A stretch of DNA of 64,000 nt. Source: Bifidobacterium callitrichidarum (GTDB lineage: Bacteria > Actinomycetota > Actinomycetes > Actinomycetales > Bifidobacteriaceae). This document shows positions 41,761 through 50,572 of this stretch, piece after piece (position 1 is the first letter of the stretch; each line of letters begins with the position of its first letter). The notes under the pieces were generated by a model, which was not told the origin of the DNA, searched no databases, and saw nothing but the letters and a program-made list of their open reading frames with translations. The stretch spans positions 1-64,000 of the forward strand of contig NZ_QFFM01000012.1 in the NCBI RefSeq assembly GCF_003129905.1. Direction: 5' to 3'. The translations under genes and the position numbers were made by a program.

Positions 41761-41806
41761 AAGCGCGACCAATCATCATCTGATTGAGATAGGATACGTC
41801 GCGCTT
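41761..41806. repeat. nested inverted repeat
   Basis: AAGCGCGAC (41761-41769) and GTCGCGCTT (41798-41806) enclose CAATCA/TGATTG (41770-41775/41781-41786). It lies between the 41459 gene and an orphan promoter core and may be a terminator or small-RNA element. Confidence 0.45.
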
Positions 41807-41933
41807 TAAACTCGGTTGACTTGTGCGCATATTGCTTAAATAGCTGAGCCCATTCTCCGATAGACCACGCACGTCAAGATGTACTGCTTATGACCGTAGC
41901 CCTTTTATCGATATGTTTATGCAACCACTATTG

Positions 41934-41953
41934 TGTAGACATATTCAGTATGT
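41934..41953 (-). promoter_or_regulatory. orphan shared promoter core
   Basis: Minus-strand CATACT, 6 nt, GTCTACAC. No annotated minus-strand gene lies downstream; only a 27-codon frame (41747-41830) without a ribosome site and the inverted repeat at 41761. Confidence 0.5.
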
Positions 41954-42652
41954 AAGATTTTATCGAGTAGAAAGTGGTCTTCCATCTTTAATGAGATCGC
42001 ATTTCCTTTCTAGGAATCTAAGTTCACGCCGGTATTGCTGTTCCATGATGGAATGGACGTAATTTTCCATGTAATCATAGTCAGGCTCACCTTCATCGTT
42101 CATAGGAAGCATGACCTGTAAACGCTCGGCCCGCTTGGTGCCAAGTTTGCGACTGTAACTGAAGCAAGCACTCTGCATCGAAATAGCAACAGTGACAAAC
42201 ATGCCTACGAACTCGTTGTTGTCTGCTTCCTTCAGATGTAGTTTCCGGCAATCATTGCCCATGAGAGACGGGTAGGGATGATAAAAAGCCTTGCCGACAG
42301 CACCGTTACGATTAAGGGCGATGTATCCGCTATCAATCTTGTCGTTCATGTTATTCACGAAATATCCGATACCGTTATTCGCGCTCCCTGATGTGATGTA
42401 AGGAGTTCGACCGGCTTCTCGTTCCTGCGCATAGATGTCTCGCCCTGAAGAAATCCGGCCAATGGATGCCAGAGGGAACGGCATCCAAACCTTCTCATCA
42501 AGCGGAATAACCGGCTCAGTTACTCTCTCTATTTCCTCAAGTCGGCGTGCCAGGAATTCACGGCATCGCTCGACCTGCACGGCCTCGCGTTCACGGATGT
42601 AGTCCTCCATGAACTGCCAGTCCGGCTCACCGGCATCGTCGATTGGAAGCAT

Positions 42653-42660
42653 AACTTTAG
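42653..42660. repeat. 8-bp target duplication, left copy
   Basis: TAACTTTA, repeated at 42785-42792 on the other side of the element. Confidence 0.85.
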
Positions 42661-42784
42661 GCTCTGTTAAACCAAGATTGACATGAATCCATGTCTGGCT
42701 ACCCCTCAGTCGGCTTCGCCGACAGCTCCCCTGACAAGGGGAGCCGAGAATAAGGGCCATGTCAATCTTGGTTTAACAGAGCCT
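42661..42784. mobile_element. 124-bp MITE with 26-bp perfect terminal inverted repeats
   Basis: Ends 42661-42686 and 42759-42784 are perfect inverted complements (GGCTCTGTTAAACC... outward). The centre carries hairpins CGGCTTCGCCG and GCTCCCCTGACAAGGGGAGC. The 8-bp duplication and the GGCTCTGTTAAA end fit a non-autonomous relative of the ISL3 family. No transposase inside. Confidence 0.88.
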
Positions 42785-43181
42785 AACTTTAAGAGCCCTT
42801 AGACGTTTACTGCTGATGGAATGACCATGACCGAATGGGGCTCGCTGCTCCGACATCGCTGCGGCGACGAATTGCATTACTTGACGAGACAGAGGATTAC
42901 GTGGACTTAGCGCCGTTACATGTGTATCGAGAGCAAAACTCATAGGCTGATAGTAGGCAAGCCCCGCACCGCCGTCACCGTCGTTGTTCAGAGTTACAAC
43001 ATGACCATTGTGCAATCGCTCACGAGAAACGTCGACAAATGCCTTAACTCCGTTCCCTGTGTTACGCGCAGAAATAAGCGGCACGTCACCAGAACCAAGT
43101 GACGCCATATTTTTCTCGGTACCGCGCTCCGGCTTGAACAAGTCTACGATTCTGAAATCAGCCCACTCCCTATCGTCTAGA

Positions 43182-45098
43182 CTAAGCATTCTCACCTTCC
43201 TCGAATAGATATCCGCGTCCGTGGCTAACCATGTCGAGTTGGAACGTCAGGTAGTCGGCGATTGCTTTTTCGAAATCGGCGTCTGTTGGGATTTCGTCGT
43301 TGAAGTAGTAGAAGCTGTGGAGCCATTCGTCGTCTGGTTTGACGGTGGATTTCACGCAGAACTTCGATGGTGCTTCCACTGTGTTATTCCAAACGTCGAG
43401 CAGGTGTGCGCGCTTGTCTTTTGCGGAGTCTCCTTCAACGAGACCTACATGTGCGCGGACTTCGTAACCGTCGTTGCGGAAGTCGATGAACTTGGCCACA
43501 TGGCTCGGATCGTGTGGTTCTCCTGCGGTGAATACTGCGATGACGGGATTGGTTCCGACACCGTAGAACGTGTCCGGATTGCAGGTGATGACGCCTTCAA
43601 GCGTATGCTTCCGCATGATTGATTCCTTGAATCGGGCCTCATCCTTCGTTTTCCCGGTCATGGAGGATTGCGGGACGATGACGGCTACACGTGCTCCCTC
43701 GACGCAGGAGTCCAGGAGATGTTCCACGAACGAAATCTCATACTGTTCCGGGTCGGCTTTCGAACCTTGACTGTATGGCGGGTTCATCAATCCGACGGTG
43801 GCGCCCTTGAGCTGCACTTGTGCGGGGTTTTCCTTGAGGAAGTCGCAGCAGGCAAGATTGCTGTTGCCGTCACGTCGGAGGATCATGTTCGCGCAGGCTA
43901 CGGCGAACATGTTCGACTGGAGTTCGAACCCGTGGAGCTGCTTTTTCTTGATGTTTCGACGCTGGTTCTCGGTTTTTGCGTTCGCTAGCATGCGGTGCAT
44001 CGCTGATAGGAGATACCCTCCGGTGCCACATGTTGGGTCCAGCACGATATCGTCCGGTGTGACGTTGACGAGATCGCACATGAGGTCACAGATGTGTCTT
44101 GGCGTGAGGACGATGCCGAGGGATTGTCCGTCGCCTCCTGAGTAGCTCATGAATTCGCCGTAGAATCGTCCGATGAAATCTTCGGACGTTTTCTGGTATT
44201 TGATGCTGCGGAACACCTTGTCGTACAGGAACTCCGTATACGCTTTCAACGGCGTCTTTTTCAGGGTCTCATTGATTTCGTTGAGACGGAAGCTTGTTTG
44301 GAGGATAGAGAATTCGGAAAGAAGCTTGTCCTTTTTTGCGTCCGGGCCAACATTGGAGCGTGTCAGACGGGCTCTGACGGCATTCATCAGCTTATCGCCG
44401 TCTCGCGCGTCTTTGGTCTGATCGCCGGTCAATGAGTCGATGGAGAAATTGCCGTATTCGATTTCATCGAGTGCGAGCAGAATACCTGCGACGACCAGCG
44501 GCTTGTCCTGATCCTTGATGGTGCCGTAAGTGCGTAACGCCTCATGCAGTTCGGCGGCATCCTTGAGGATTTCTGCCGTCGTCTTTTCAACATCGGTCGC
44601 TTCTTCGAGCACATATCGCGTGTAGTACTCGAATATATTGTCCGGTGAGAACGAAACGAACGATTCCAGGTCAGGAAGCTGCTTGTATCCTTCGCGGTCA
44701 TCAACATACAGCGGAGTGATCCGGTGATGTTTTTCGTCACCGGAAACCCCTAGTGCGAAGACCTTTTTGAACGAACTGTTTACGGCAATGTGCTTGGCGT
44801 AGAAGTATGCGCCGTTGACGGCATAATCGGTGACGGCTTTCACGGACATGTCGAGCACATCATTGTCGTCAAGGCGTATCTGCTTATCCAGATCGGCCTT
44901 GTCTTCTATGACCAGCACGAACTGACCTATAACCGCCACATACTCCGGATAACCGGCTTTTCCGGTTCCTCTTTTCGAGGCTGTCTTCAATGCTTCATCG
45001 ATTTCCTTGACGTTGCTGCCTTGCGCGTCGTATTTTATGCCGCACTCGTCCAGTTGCTTAGCAACCCATAAGTCCGTTCGTACTTCCTTTTTCGCCAT
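43182..45098 (-). CDS. BcgI-like nuclease-methyltransferase subunit
   Basis: 638 aa. The N-terminal 150 residues have a PD-(D/E)XK-type GYPEYVAVIGQFVLVIEDKAD. The centre is an N6-adenine methylase: DPTCGTGGYLLSAMHRM (SAM binding) and NPPYSQ (catalysis) follow an HsdM-like helical region. A nuclease plus methylase in one chain with a separate specificity subunit is the BcgI (type IIB) arrangement. Start MAKKEVRTDLWVAKQL has AAAGG upstream and overlaps the ligase stop (TAATG). Confidence 0.85.
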   Translation of the reverse strand: MAKKEVRTDLWVAKQLDECGIKYDAQGSNVKEIDEALKTASKRGTGKAGYPEYVAVIGQFVLVIEDKADLDKQIRLDDNDVLDMSVKAVTDYAVNGAYFYAKHIAVNSSFKKVFALGVSGDEKHHRITPLYVDDREGYKQLPDLESFVSFSPDNIFEYYTRYVLEEATDVEKTTAEILKDAAELHEALRTYGTIKDQDKPLVVAGILLALDEIEYGNFSIDSLTGDQTKDARDGDKLMNAVRARLTRSNVGPDAKKDKLLSEFSILQTSFRLNEINETLKKTPLKAYTEFLYDKVFRSIKYQKTSEDFIGRFYGEFMSYSGGDGQSLGIVLTPRHICDLMCDLVNVTPDDIVLDPTCGTGGYLLSAMHRMLANAKTENQRRNIKKKQLHGFELQSNMFAVACANMILRRDGNSNLACCDFLKENPAQVQLKGATVGLMNPPYSQGSKADPEQYEISFVEHLLDSCVEGARVAVIVPQSSMTGKTKDEARFKESIMRKHTLEGVITCNPDTFYGVGTNPVIAVFTAGEPHDPSHVAKFIDFRNDGYEVRAHVGLVEGDSAKDKRAHLLDVWNNTVEAPSKFCVKSTVKPDDEWLHSFYYFNDEIPTDADFEKAIADYLTFQLDMVSHGRGYLFEEGENA

Positions 45099-46543
45099 TA
45101 AGCACCTTTCTTTTCGTTGGAAACCTGTTCTGCTGAATCGAGCGCGTCCAGGATCAGCCCGACTTTCGTCATATCCACGTCCCTGCTGAATCCTTGCGGC
45201 TGCCATGTCAGGTCGATTCCGTGCCTGTTCGCGTAGTCGAGTACTTTGCGAGCATCACCCTGAACCGGCTTACCTCGTAGGAGAGCACGTTGCAGCATGG
45301 GGCGTAGGGACTTGATACGCCGGTACCGGTTGGACTTCACCTTCACCATCCACCCGTCGTTGAAGTAGAGGACCACGCCTTCGCGTTCGCTGTTAAACGC
45401 TTGGTCGATGGCATGCTCCAGTTCCTCGCGAGAGTTGCAGACGTAGGCGGACGGTCGATGGAATCCACCGATTTCAGCGAACCGCTCCTGTACCTGCTGG
45501 TCTGCGATCTGGAATTTCTCCTGATTACGGACCAAGTGGATGAAGCAAAGTTCCGGCTCATCGTAATGGATGATGTGCCGGTCTGAATCCGGGACGATGG
45601 CTTCGAACAATGCGGTGACATTGTTGTCGTGGAGGATGTTCCACAAGCCTTCTCGCACAGCCGGTTCCTTCGGGAAAAAGTGTTCCACCAGCTTTGAATA
45701 GTCGGTTGCGCCGCTCTTCGAAAAGAAACGGAACTCCCCCGGCTTATCGGCTGCACCGACCAGGCCGAGAAAACCGTTCTCCTTGGATTCAACCCGCACC
45801 GGATACGCATTGTGATTCAGCACGTTCTCGCGGCTGGTTTCCCCCTTCTCGTCAACGGCGAAGAACTTCTCGAAACCACGCATAATCACACGCCCAGTGT
45901 GGTCGAGGAACAGGCCGCGCGCGTTCAACGTTCGATGCGTCCAACGTCCACCGGCGAAAGCGTCGCGCGTGAAGTTACAAGCGAACAGGTCGGTTTCACC
46001 GGCGACGGCGTTGACTCGCACGTCCGGATCGGCTTGCATGCGTTCCAACAGGTTGCCGTTCGGGTTCGGCAGACTAACCGGCTGGAACATGTTGGCATGG
46101 CAACGCTCGTACTGGCTGCGAATATATTCGGGGTCAACGTAGGCACCGCCGGTGCGCTGCGCGTTGCGTTCCAACAGGGTTTCCAACGGTTGGTCGAAAT
46201 CCTTGGTTTCCCAAACCGCATGATGCTTCACGGCAAGCAGGGCGAGTTCGGATGCGAACTCCGGTTGCGCGTGCTGCGCGTCCGCGATCACGTTCCATCC
46301 GGCGTCGAGCAGGTCGGCGATGGTGTGGCGGGAGGTTTTCACTACGAGTTGGGTGAATTCCTTGCGCCGCTTGGACGCGAGGATTCGATCCCGGTTCTCC
46401 CATGTGCCGGCGAACATGAGCCGCAGGTCGTCCAGTGAGACGATGGTCCACGGGTGGCCGGTTGACTGGGCGGCGACATACTGTTTCGCCCACGTGGTTT
46501 TACCACTTCCCGGTAGTCCTCTGAGGATAATGAGCTTGACCAT
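45098..46543 (-). CDS. polynucleotide kinase - RNA ligase (Rnl1-type) fusion
   Basis: 481 aa. Residues 1-150: P-loop kinase, LIILRGLPGSGKTTWAKQY, VSLDDLR and IADAQH, like the 5'-kinase of phage T4 Pnkp. Residues about 190-460: T4 RnlA-like ligase, with MRGFEKFF and motif I ESKENGFLG, where the lysine would take AMP. It could phosphorylate and reseal cut RNA, such as tRNA halves. No phosphatase domain is obvious. A longer upstream frame (to 46624) is a shadow. Confidence 0.85.
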   Translation of the reverse strand: MVKLIILRGLPGSGKTTWAKQYVAAQSTGHPWTIVSLDDLRLMFAGTWENRDRILASKRRKEFTQLVVKTSRHTIADLLDAGWNVIADAQHAQPEFASELALLAVKHHAVWETKDFDQPLETLLERNAQRTGGAYVDPEYIRSQYERCHANMFQPVSLPNPNGNLLERMQADPDVRVNAVAGETDLFACNFTRDAFAGGRWTHRTLNARGLFLDHTGRVIMRGFEKFFAVDEKGETSRENVLNHNAYPVRVESKENGFLGLVGAADKPGEFRFFSKSGATDYSKLVEHFFPKEPAVREGLWNILHDNNVTALFEAIVPDSDRHIIHYDEPELCFIHLVRNQEKFQIADQQVQERFAEIGGFHRPSAYVCNSREELEHAIDQAFNSEREGVVLYFNDGWMVKVKSNRYRRIKSLRPMLQRALLRGKPVQGDARKVLDYANRHGIDLTWQPQGFSRDVDMTKVGLILDALDSAEQVSNEKKGA

Positions 46544-46545
46544 TA

Positions 46546-46803
46546 TTAGTAGACTTTCTTCAGGACGTGATTCCAGTCGCAGGAAATCGACTGGAATGTG
46601 GTGTCGGCGTCTACGACGAGGCATTTAATTCGGCTACCATCATCCAACCGGTAATACCGGGTGATGGCGTCTTCGGTTCGCGGCGAATCCAATGTTCCAT
46701 CGGACTGGAAATAGTGTTCTGTAAAGGCGAAGAGTCCGACGAGGAGCGTCAGGGCCAGAATCGAGATTCCGACCATGACGCTCCTCAGAGTCCAATCCTT
46801 CAT
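46546..46803 (-). CDS. membrane-anchored protein, 85 aa
   Basis: N-terminal transmembrane segment (residues about 8-28), then a small extracytoplasmic domain RYYRLDDGSRIKCLVVDAD with two cysteines. Coupled to 46800 by ATGA. Confidence 0.75.
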   Translation of the reverse strand: MKDWTLRSVMVGISILALTLLVGLFAFTEHYFQSDGTLDSPRTEDAITRYYRLDDGSRIKCLVVDADTTFQSISCDWNHVLKKVY

Positions 46804-47246
46804 CGAAGGTTCCTTCGGGTTGCGGAGTCGATGGCTTCGCGGTCGATGGTGAAGGTGCTGTCGACCGAGTCGCAGGTGACGATGAACTTGTTGTGTCGCT
46901 TGCCGACCTTGACGACCGTGTACCGGTTGCCGTCGAACGTGGTGACGGTGTCGCCGGTCTGGATGTCGTCGAGGTTCTGAATCAAGTCGATGTCGGAGTC
47001 TGCGAACGGGATGATCGGTTCGATCGGCTGGGTTTCCTCACTGTTTGGCTCGTCTACGAGTTCCAGTTTGACGACGGTTGCGATCGGCTTGTTGTGGGTG
47101 ATGACGGGCTGAATCCAACCGCGTCGCGTATCGCTGTATCGGATGCCGACGAATTCGAAGCCGACGATGGTGGGGCCGGTGATGACTGCGCCGGTTTCGA
47201 AGGTTGCGCGGATGGTGCTGCCGAATGCCTGTTCAGGGGTAATCAT
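46800..47246 (-). CDS. beta-rich protein, 148 aa
   Basis: The N-terminal IRATFETGAVITGP is shared with the small protein at 35769; the C-terminal GDTVTTFDGNRYTVVKVGK is an SH3-like strand series. First gene of the operon behind 47295. Confidence 0.75.
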   Translation of the reverse strand: MITPEQAFGSTIRATFETGAVITGPTIVGFEFVGIRYSDTRRGWIQPVITHNKPIATVVKLELVDEPNSEETQPIEPIIPFADSDIDLIQNLDDIQTGDTVTTFDGNRYTVVKVGKRHNKFIVTCDSVDSTFTIDREAIDSATRRNLR

Positions 47247-47294
47247 GTTGATGCTTCTCTTTTGCTCTGTTTTGGGTTGTTACCAACCCTTTTT

Positions 47295-47338
47295 GTGTGG
47301 ACGGTTACAGTATATATCATTGGCGGAAACAACACGCC
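47295..47338 (-). promoter_or_regulatory. shared tripartite promoter
   Basis: Minus-strand GGCGTGTTG, 15 nt, TATACT, 6 nt, GTCCACAC. Confidence 0.82.
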
Positions 47339-47371
47339 GAAAACCGCAAAGCAAAGCACCAGACGCAAGAA

Positions 47372-47671
47372 CTACAAGAACCGCTTCCGCGACTCCAGCC
47401 CGCGTTCAAACTCGTAACGGATAGGAGCCAGAACGCCGGACGCCTCCAGCAGACAACCGAACAGACAGAAACGAAGAAAGACTTCCCTATCGGTTCGGGA
47501 CAACGGCGGATCATCATACTGGGCGCGACTATTCGTCCAGCACCCGTGCAGATGCCAGTCTGGACAGTAGAACCAGCGGCCGCACGTGCACATGGTTTTG
47601 CCGGTTCCGATCGGATCATCGATACCGGTGCCACGGTGGAGGATGTACGTCGAGAGTTCAGTCGAAGACAT
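47372..47671 (-). CDS. Cys/His-rich protein, 99 aa
   Basis: AAGGAG before ATG. CTCGRWFYCPDWHLHGCW near residue 30 suggests a metal site. Second half hydrophobic then basic. Follows the phosphoesterase gene. Confidence 0.72.
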   Translation of the reverse strand: MSSTELSTYILHRGTGIDDPIGTGKTMCTCGRWFYCPDWHLHGCWTNSRAQYDDPPLSRTDREVFLRFCLFGCLLEASGVLAPIRYEFERGLESRKRFL

Positions 47672-47679
47672 AGGACTCC

Positions 47680-48384
47680 TTACAGAACGTTCTTGGCGGT
47701 AAACCAGTCCACAACCTGCTGCTTCGAAACCGGTTGCAGATTCCAAGCATCCAAACCGACATTCACCTGCAAATCATCCGGCCCGTCAGGAGTCAACTGG
47801 TGCGTATGTCCATACAGTAAAGGCGTATCGACATCATACGGTGCGCGGGATAGAGCATCATTCGAGAACCGCTCATCCCCCGGCCAACCGAAACTCAACG
47901 TCTCCCGATACGGAAAATGACTCAGGTTCACAACACCGATACCGCTGATAGTCGTAGCATCATTCGCCGTCACGGACAGGAACCTGTCCCGCACCTTCGA
48001 ATCGTTCTTCCACCAGCCGTCATGGTTGCCGAGCACTACGCGAATATTCTGACAGTTGAGCGCGTTCACACATTCGGCCAAGTGGTCGATGCTTGTACGG
48101 AATCCCAGATCACCAAGAATCCAAAGCACATCATCCGCCTGCACGCTGCTGTTGAGATTGTTGATGATCGCCTCATCATGTGCGTCGGTATCGGCGGCCT
48201 TACCGTAGGATAGGCGGCGATCATCCTGAACCGTCTGTTCAACCCACTCATGTGCCGCCTGTAAACCCTGCGATTCGAGCAGCTCGCAGTAGTGTTGACG
48301 GCCGGGGTCGAATTTCGTATAACCGCGTAAAGCGGAGACAAGCGGATGCCCGAAATGAGTATCTGTTGTAAACCATGTCGTCAT
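47680..48384 (-). CDS. metallophosphoesterase
   Basis: 234 aa. TTDTHFGHPL, ILGDLGF, LGNHDGWW and YGHTHQL give a complete calcineurin-type two-metal site. Paralogue of 20311 with an insertion of about 30 residues after the first motif. AGGAG before ATG. Confidence 0.87.
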   Translation of the reverse strand: MTTWFTTDTHFGHPLVSALRGYTKFDPGRQHYCELLESQGLQAAHEWVEQTVQDDRRLSYGKAADTDAHDEAIINNLNSSVQADDVLWILGDLGFRTSIDHLAECVNALNCQNIRVVLGNHDGWWKNDSKVRDRFLSVTANDATTISGIGVVNLSHFPYRETLSFGWPGDERFSNDALSRAPYDVDTPLLYGHTHQLTPDGPDDLQVNVGLDAWNLQPVSKQQVVDWFTAKNVL

Positions 48385-48402
48385 GTGTCTTCTCCTGAGT
48401 AT

Positions 48403-49326
48403 CTAGTTTTTCGCCGCAGTCCGAATGGCTTCGGTTAGTTGTGTATAAGCAGTCCGCAGCTCCTCGTATCGGGCGTTGAGAACCGTGTTCTTCATGCGAA
48501 GCTTGTCCAATTCGGTTTCCTGGAATCCATATCCCTTGTTCTTTAACCGGACAACATAGTTCCTTTGATCGGTTAAGTCCCGGTTAAGTTTCGAGTTAAT
48601 GGCTTCCAATTCGGCTATACGTTCAGTCATCGCTGTTGCATCATTGAAGGCGACGATGCTTTTCGTGGCGTTCACGATCATCTCCGGCAGTTCGCAAACC
48701 TGCTCCTGCTCCAACAGTTGGAACCAGCTGCGCATCATAAACGCGGTCAACGGTGGAACGTCTTCACGCGGTACGATTATCGGCTGCTTGCTTTCCAATG
48801 TTTTCGTTGTAAAAGCGCAGTCAAACATCCATTGGGCCATGGTCGTATAACTGAGCGGAAACCATTCCTTATACCGTAAGGTGTATTTCTTCTCTACCTT
48901 GCGACCGCTAGGCGTCAGGAACACATGAGCCTTGCGATAGGTCGGATATACCGCCCTCAGATGGTCGTAATATTTGTCCAACTGGTCGGCGGAGAGTTTG
49001 GCGAACACCTTATTCTCGATGCAGATAACAGCCTTGTTGCCCATGTCTACGATAAGCAGGTCAATGTCCGCTTTCTCCCGGTATACCTTGATATCCATGC
49101 TGGGTTTCAGACCGGGGAGGCAGAATGCGTACAGTTTCTTCAGCAGGCCGCGTCTTAACCCGTGGTTGTTGTGCGGGTTCAGGAGATATGCGAGATAGTT
49201 GGAATGTTTGATTTCCTGATGTCCCATGCCGATGATTGAGAACACATTGTCCTCGTGGTTGATGATGGGTTTGCTGGAATGCTGGGCCTGGTTTTTCAGT
49301 TGTCGGCGGGTCACGACTTCGGACAT
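48403..49326 (-). CDS. PD-(D/E)XK nuclease-like protein
   Basis: 307 aa. HSNYLAYLLNPHNNHGL, IDLLIVDMG and VICIENKVFAKLSADQL carry the D and ExK residues of the PD-(D/E)XK superfamily (PF14281-like). The last 80 residues are coiled-coil. Likely a defence or DNA-processing nuclease; the operon also holds a phosphoesterase and a Cys-rich protein. Confidence 0.82.
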   Translation of the reverse strand: MSEVVTRRQLKNQAQHSSKPIINHEDNVFSIIGMGHQEIKHSNYLAYLLNPHNNHGLRRGLLKKLYAFCLPGLKPSMDIKVYREKADIDLLIVDMGNKAVICIENKVFAKLSADQLDKYYDHLRAVYPTYRKAHVFLTPSGRKVEKKYTLRYKEWFPLSYTTMAQWMFDCAFTTKTLESKQPIIVPREDVPPLTAFMMRSWFQLLEQEQVCELPEMIVNATKSIVAFNDATAMTERIAELEAINSKLNRDLTDQRNYVVRLKNKGYGFQETELDKLRMKNTVLNARYEELRTAYTQLTEAIRTAAKN

Positions 49327-49357
49327 GTATACTTCTTCTCCGTTTTACAGTATTAAC

Positions 49358-49401
49358 GTGTGGACATTTTCAGTATACGTGTATTGAAGTTAAGACGCGC
49401 C
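49358..49401 (-). promoter_or_regulatory. shared tripartite promoter
   Basis: Minus-strand GGCGCGTCT, 15 nt, TATACT, 6 nt, GTCCACAC. Confidence 0.78.
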
Positions 49402-49408
49402 GACAACA

Positions 49409-50269
49409 TTACAGGGAAAACGACTCCGCCAACGCTCCCACAGCCAACGAAACAATCCGACTCTGCGTCTTGCACTGCTCATAGGCTCGTGTCAGTCCGC
49501 ACATCACGGCATAGGTGGCAGCCGGCTCGGCGCTGCTGAACATCACTGTCTGACCGTACTCCTTCTCCGCTTGCGAAATGAGACGTTGCATGGTTTTCTG
49601 CGGCCATTGTCCGATACCCAAGGCAATCGGGAATACTCGGTTGATGAGCTTCAGCGCATAGTCGTTCTTTTCATGGGCCGGTATGTTGCTGACTTGTTTG
49701 AAAATCAGGCTCCAATTGTCCGTCATGGATTGGGCTAGAACCTTAACGGATGACTTGCTGATATTGGCAAGATTCTTGTCGCTGTCGGACCTTGAGTCGC
49801 AAGTCTTGGCGGCGTTCCCGGAAATCTTGCTCCATATGGTCGAATCCGGTTCCTGATATTCCTGATTCAGGTTTTCGCATATGGTCTTCACGATGGCCAG
49901 GAATTTTTCCCGCCTTAGGTGTCCGGAACTAATCTCATAGGAGACCCATATGATGTCCGGATTATTCGGACATCGCGTTATCTTCGACGCAATGGAGTCG
50001 GAACCGTTGTCCTTGTCTTTCCTACCGGTGAAGACGCTGATGAGTCGAATGCCTTTGGCTTTCGCCAGACGACGCTTCTTCTTATCCTTGTCCTCACTCT
50101 TTTGATGGACGAACCAGGAGCCGATTTCGATTGCTACATGTCGTTCAGGAAACCATAGGTCGAGTTCCTTCCCGTTAAGCTGCTTGTGATCGCATTGGAT
50201 GATCTGCTCGTCGGGCAGTAGCCAGCGGAAATACTCATAGAACGCGGCTTCCTCCAGTGAGACCGTCAT
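49409..50269 (-). CDS. probable endonuclease, 286 aa
   Basis: Start MTVSLEEAAFYEYFRW with AAGGGA upstream, overlapping the 50266 gene. KELDLWFPERHVAIEIGSWF then KKRRLAKAKGIRLISVF is the pattern of Vsr/DUF559-like PD-(D/E)XK and homing-type nucleases. The C-terminal half is helical and unknown. Confidence 0.72.
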   Translation of the reverse strand: MTVSLEEAAFYEYFRWLLPDEQIIQCDHKQLNGKELDLWFPERHVAIEIGSWFVHQKSEDKDKKKRRLAKAKGIRLISVFTGRKDKDNGSDSIASKITRCPNNPDIIWVSYEISSGHLRREKFLAIVKTICENLNQEYQEPDSTIWSKISGNAAKTCDSRSDSDKNLANISKSSVKVLAQSMTDNWSLIFKQVSNIPAHEKNDYALKLINRVFPIALGIGQWPQKTMQRLISQAEKEYGQTVMFSSAEPAATYAVMCGLTRAYEQCKTQSRIVSLAVGALAESFSL

Positions 50270-50568
50270 AACCCGAATCCCTTCGACCGGGCATGAATCC
50301 ACCATGCGTCAGCTAGAGCGGCTGGTGTGGTGAAGTACCAGCCTTTCCAGATGATGCCGAGGATTTCACCGTCCGGCGTTGTGTCGGTTTCGGCGTCTGA
50401 GCCGAAGATTCTGGTGGGTTTCCCGTTGTCGAGATGGTTCAGCCAGAGGTCGTGTCCGTTGTGTTGGATGGACCAGTCTTTGCCGAATATCATTCCGGTT
50501 CGTTTGGCCCATTCTTCGATTGTCAACGTGGGCGGTACGCCTCTGCCACGTAATCCCAAATAGGTCAT
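50266..50568 (-). CDS. small protein, 100 aa
   Basis: Ends with IIWKGWYFTTPAALADAWWI, a relative of the GRTYxDPxxLAxxW ending at 18001 and 29980. Soluble, Trp-rich. Unknown. Confidence 0.72.
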   Translation of the reverse strand: MTYLGLRGRGVPPTLTIEEWAKRTGMIFGKDWSIQHNGHDLWLNHLDNGKPTRIFGSDAETDTTPDGEILGIIWKGWYFTTPAALADAWWIHARSKGFGL

Positions 50569-50572
50569 GCGA

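Larger units (their letters stand above)
41960..43189 (-). pseudogene. restriction-modification specificity subunit, split by a MITE
   Basis: Removing 42661-42784 and one copy of the 8-bp target duplication joins LRALKV to MLPIDDAGEPDW in frame, giving about 367 aa. Two half-repeats (RLRALKV-MLPIDDAGEPDWQFMEDY and RLQVMLPMNDEGEPDYDYMENY) show the two-domain layout of HsdS/BcgI B subunits. ATG at 43189 has GGAAGG upstream and overlaps the A-subunit stop. As sequenced, the protein stops after KVRLC. Confidence 0.85.

Noticed and set aside
41747-41830. 27-aa peptide
   Set aside because: No ribosome site; overlaps the inverted repeat.
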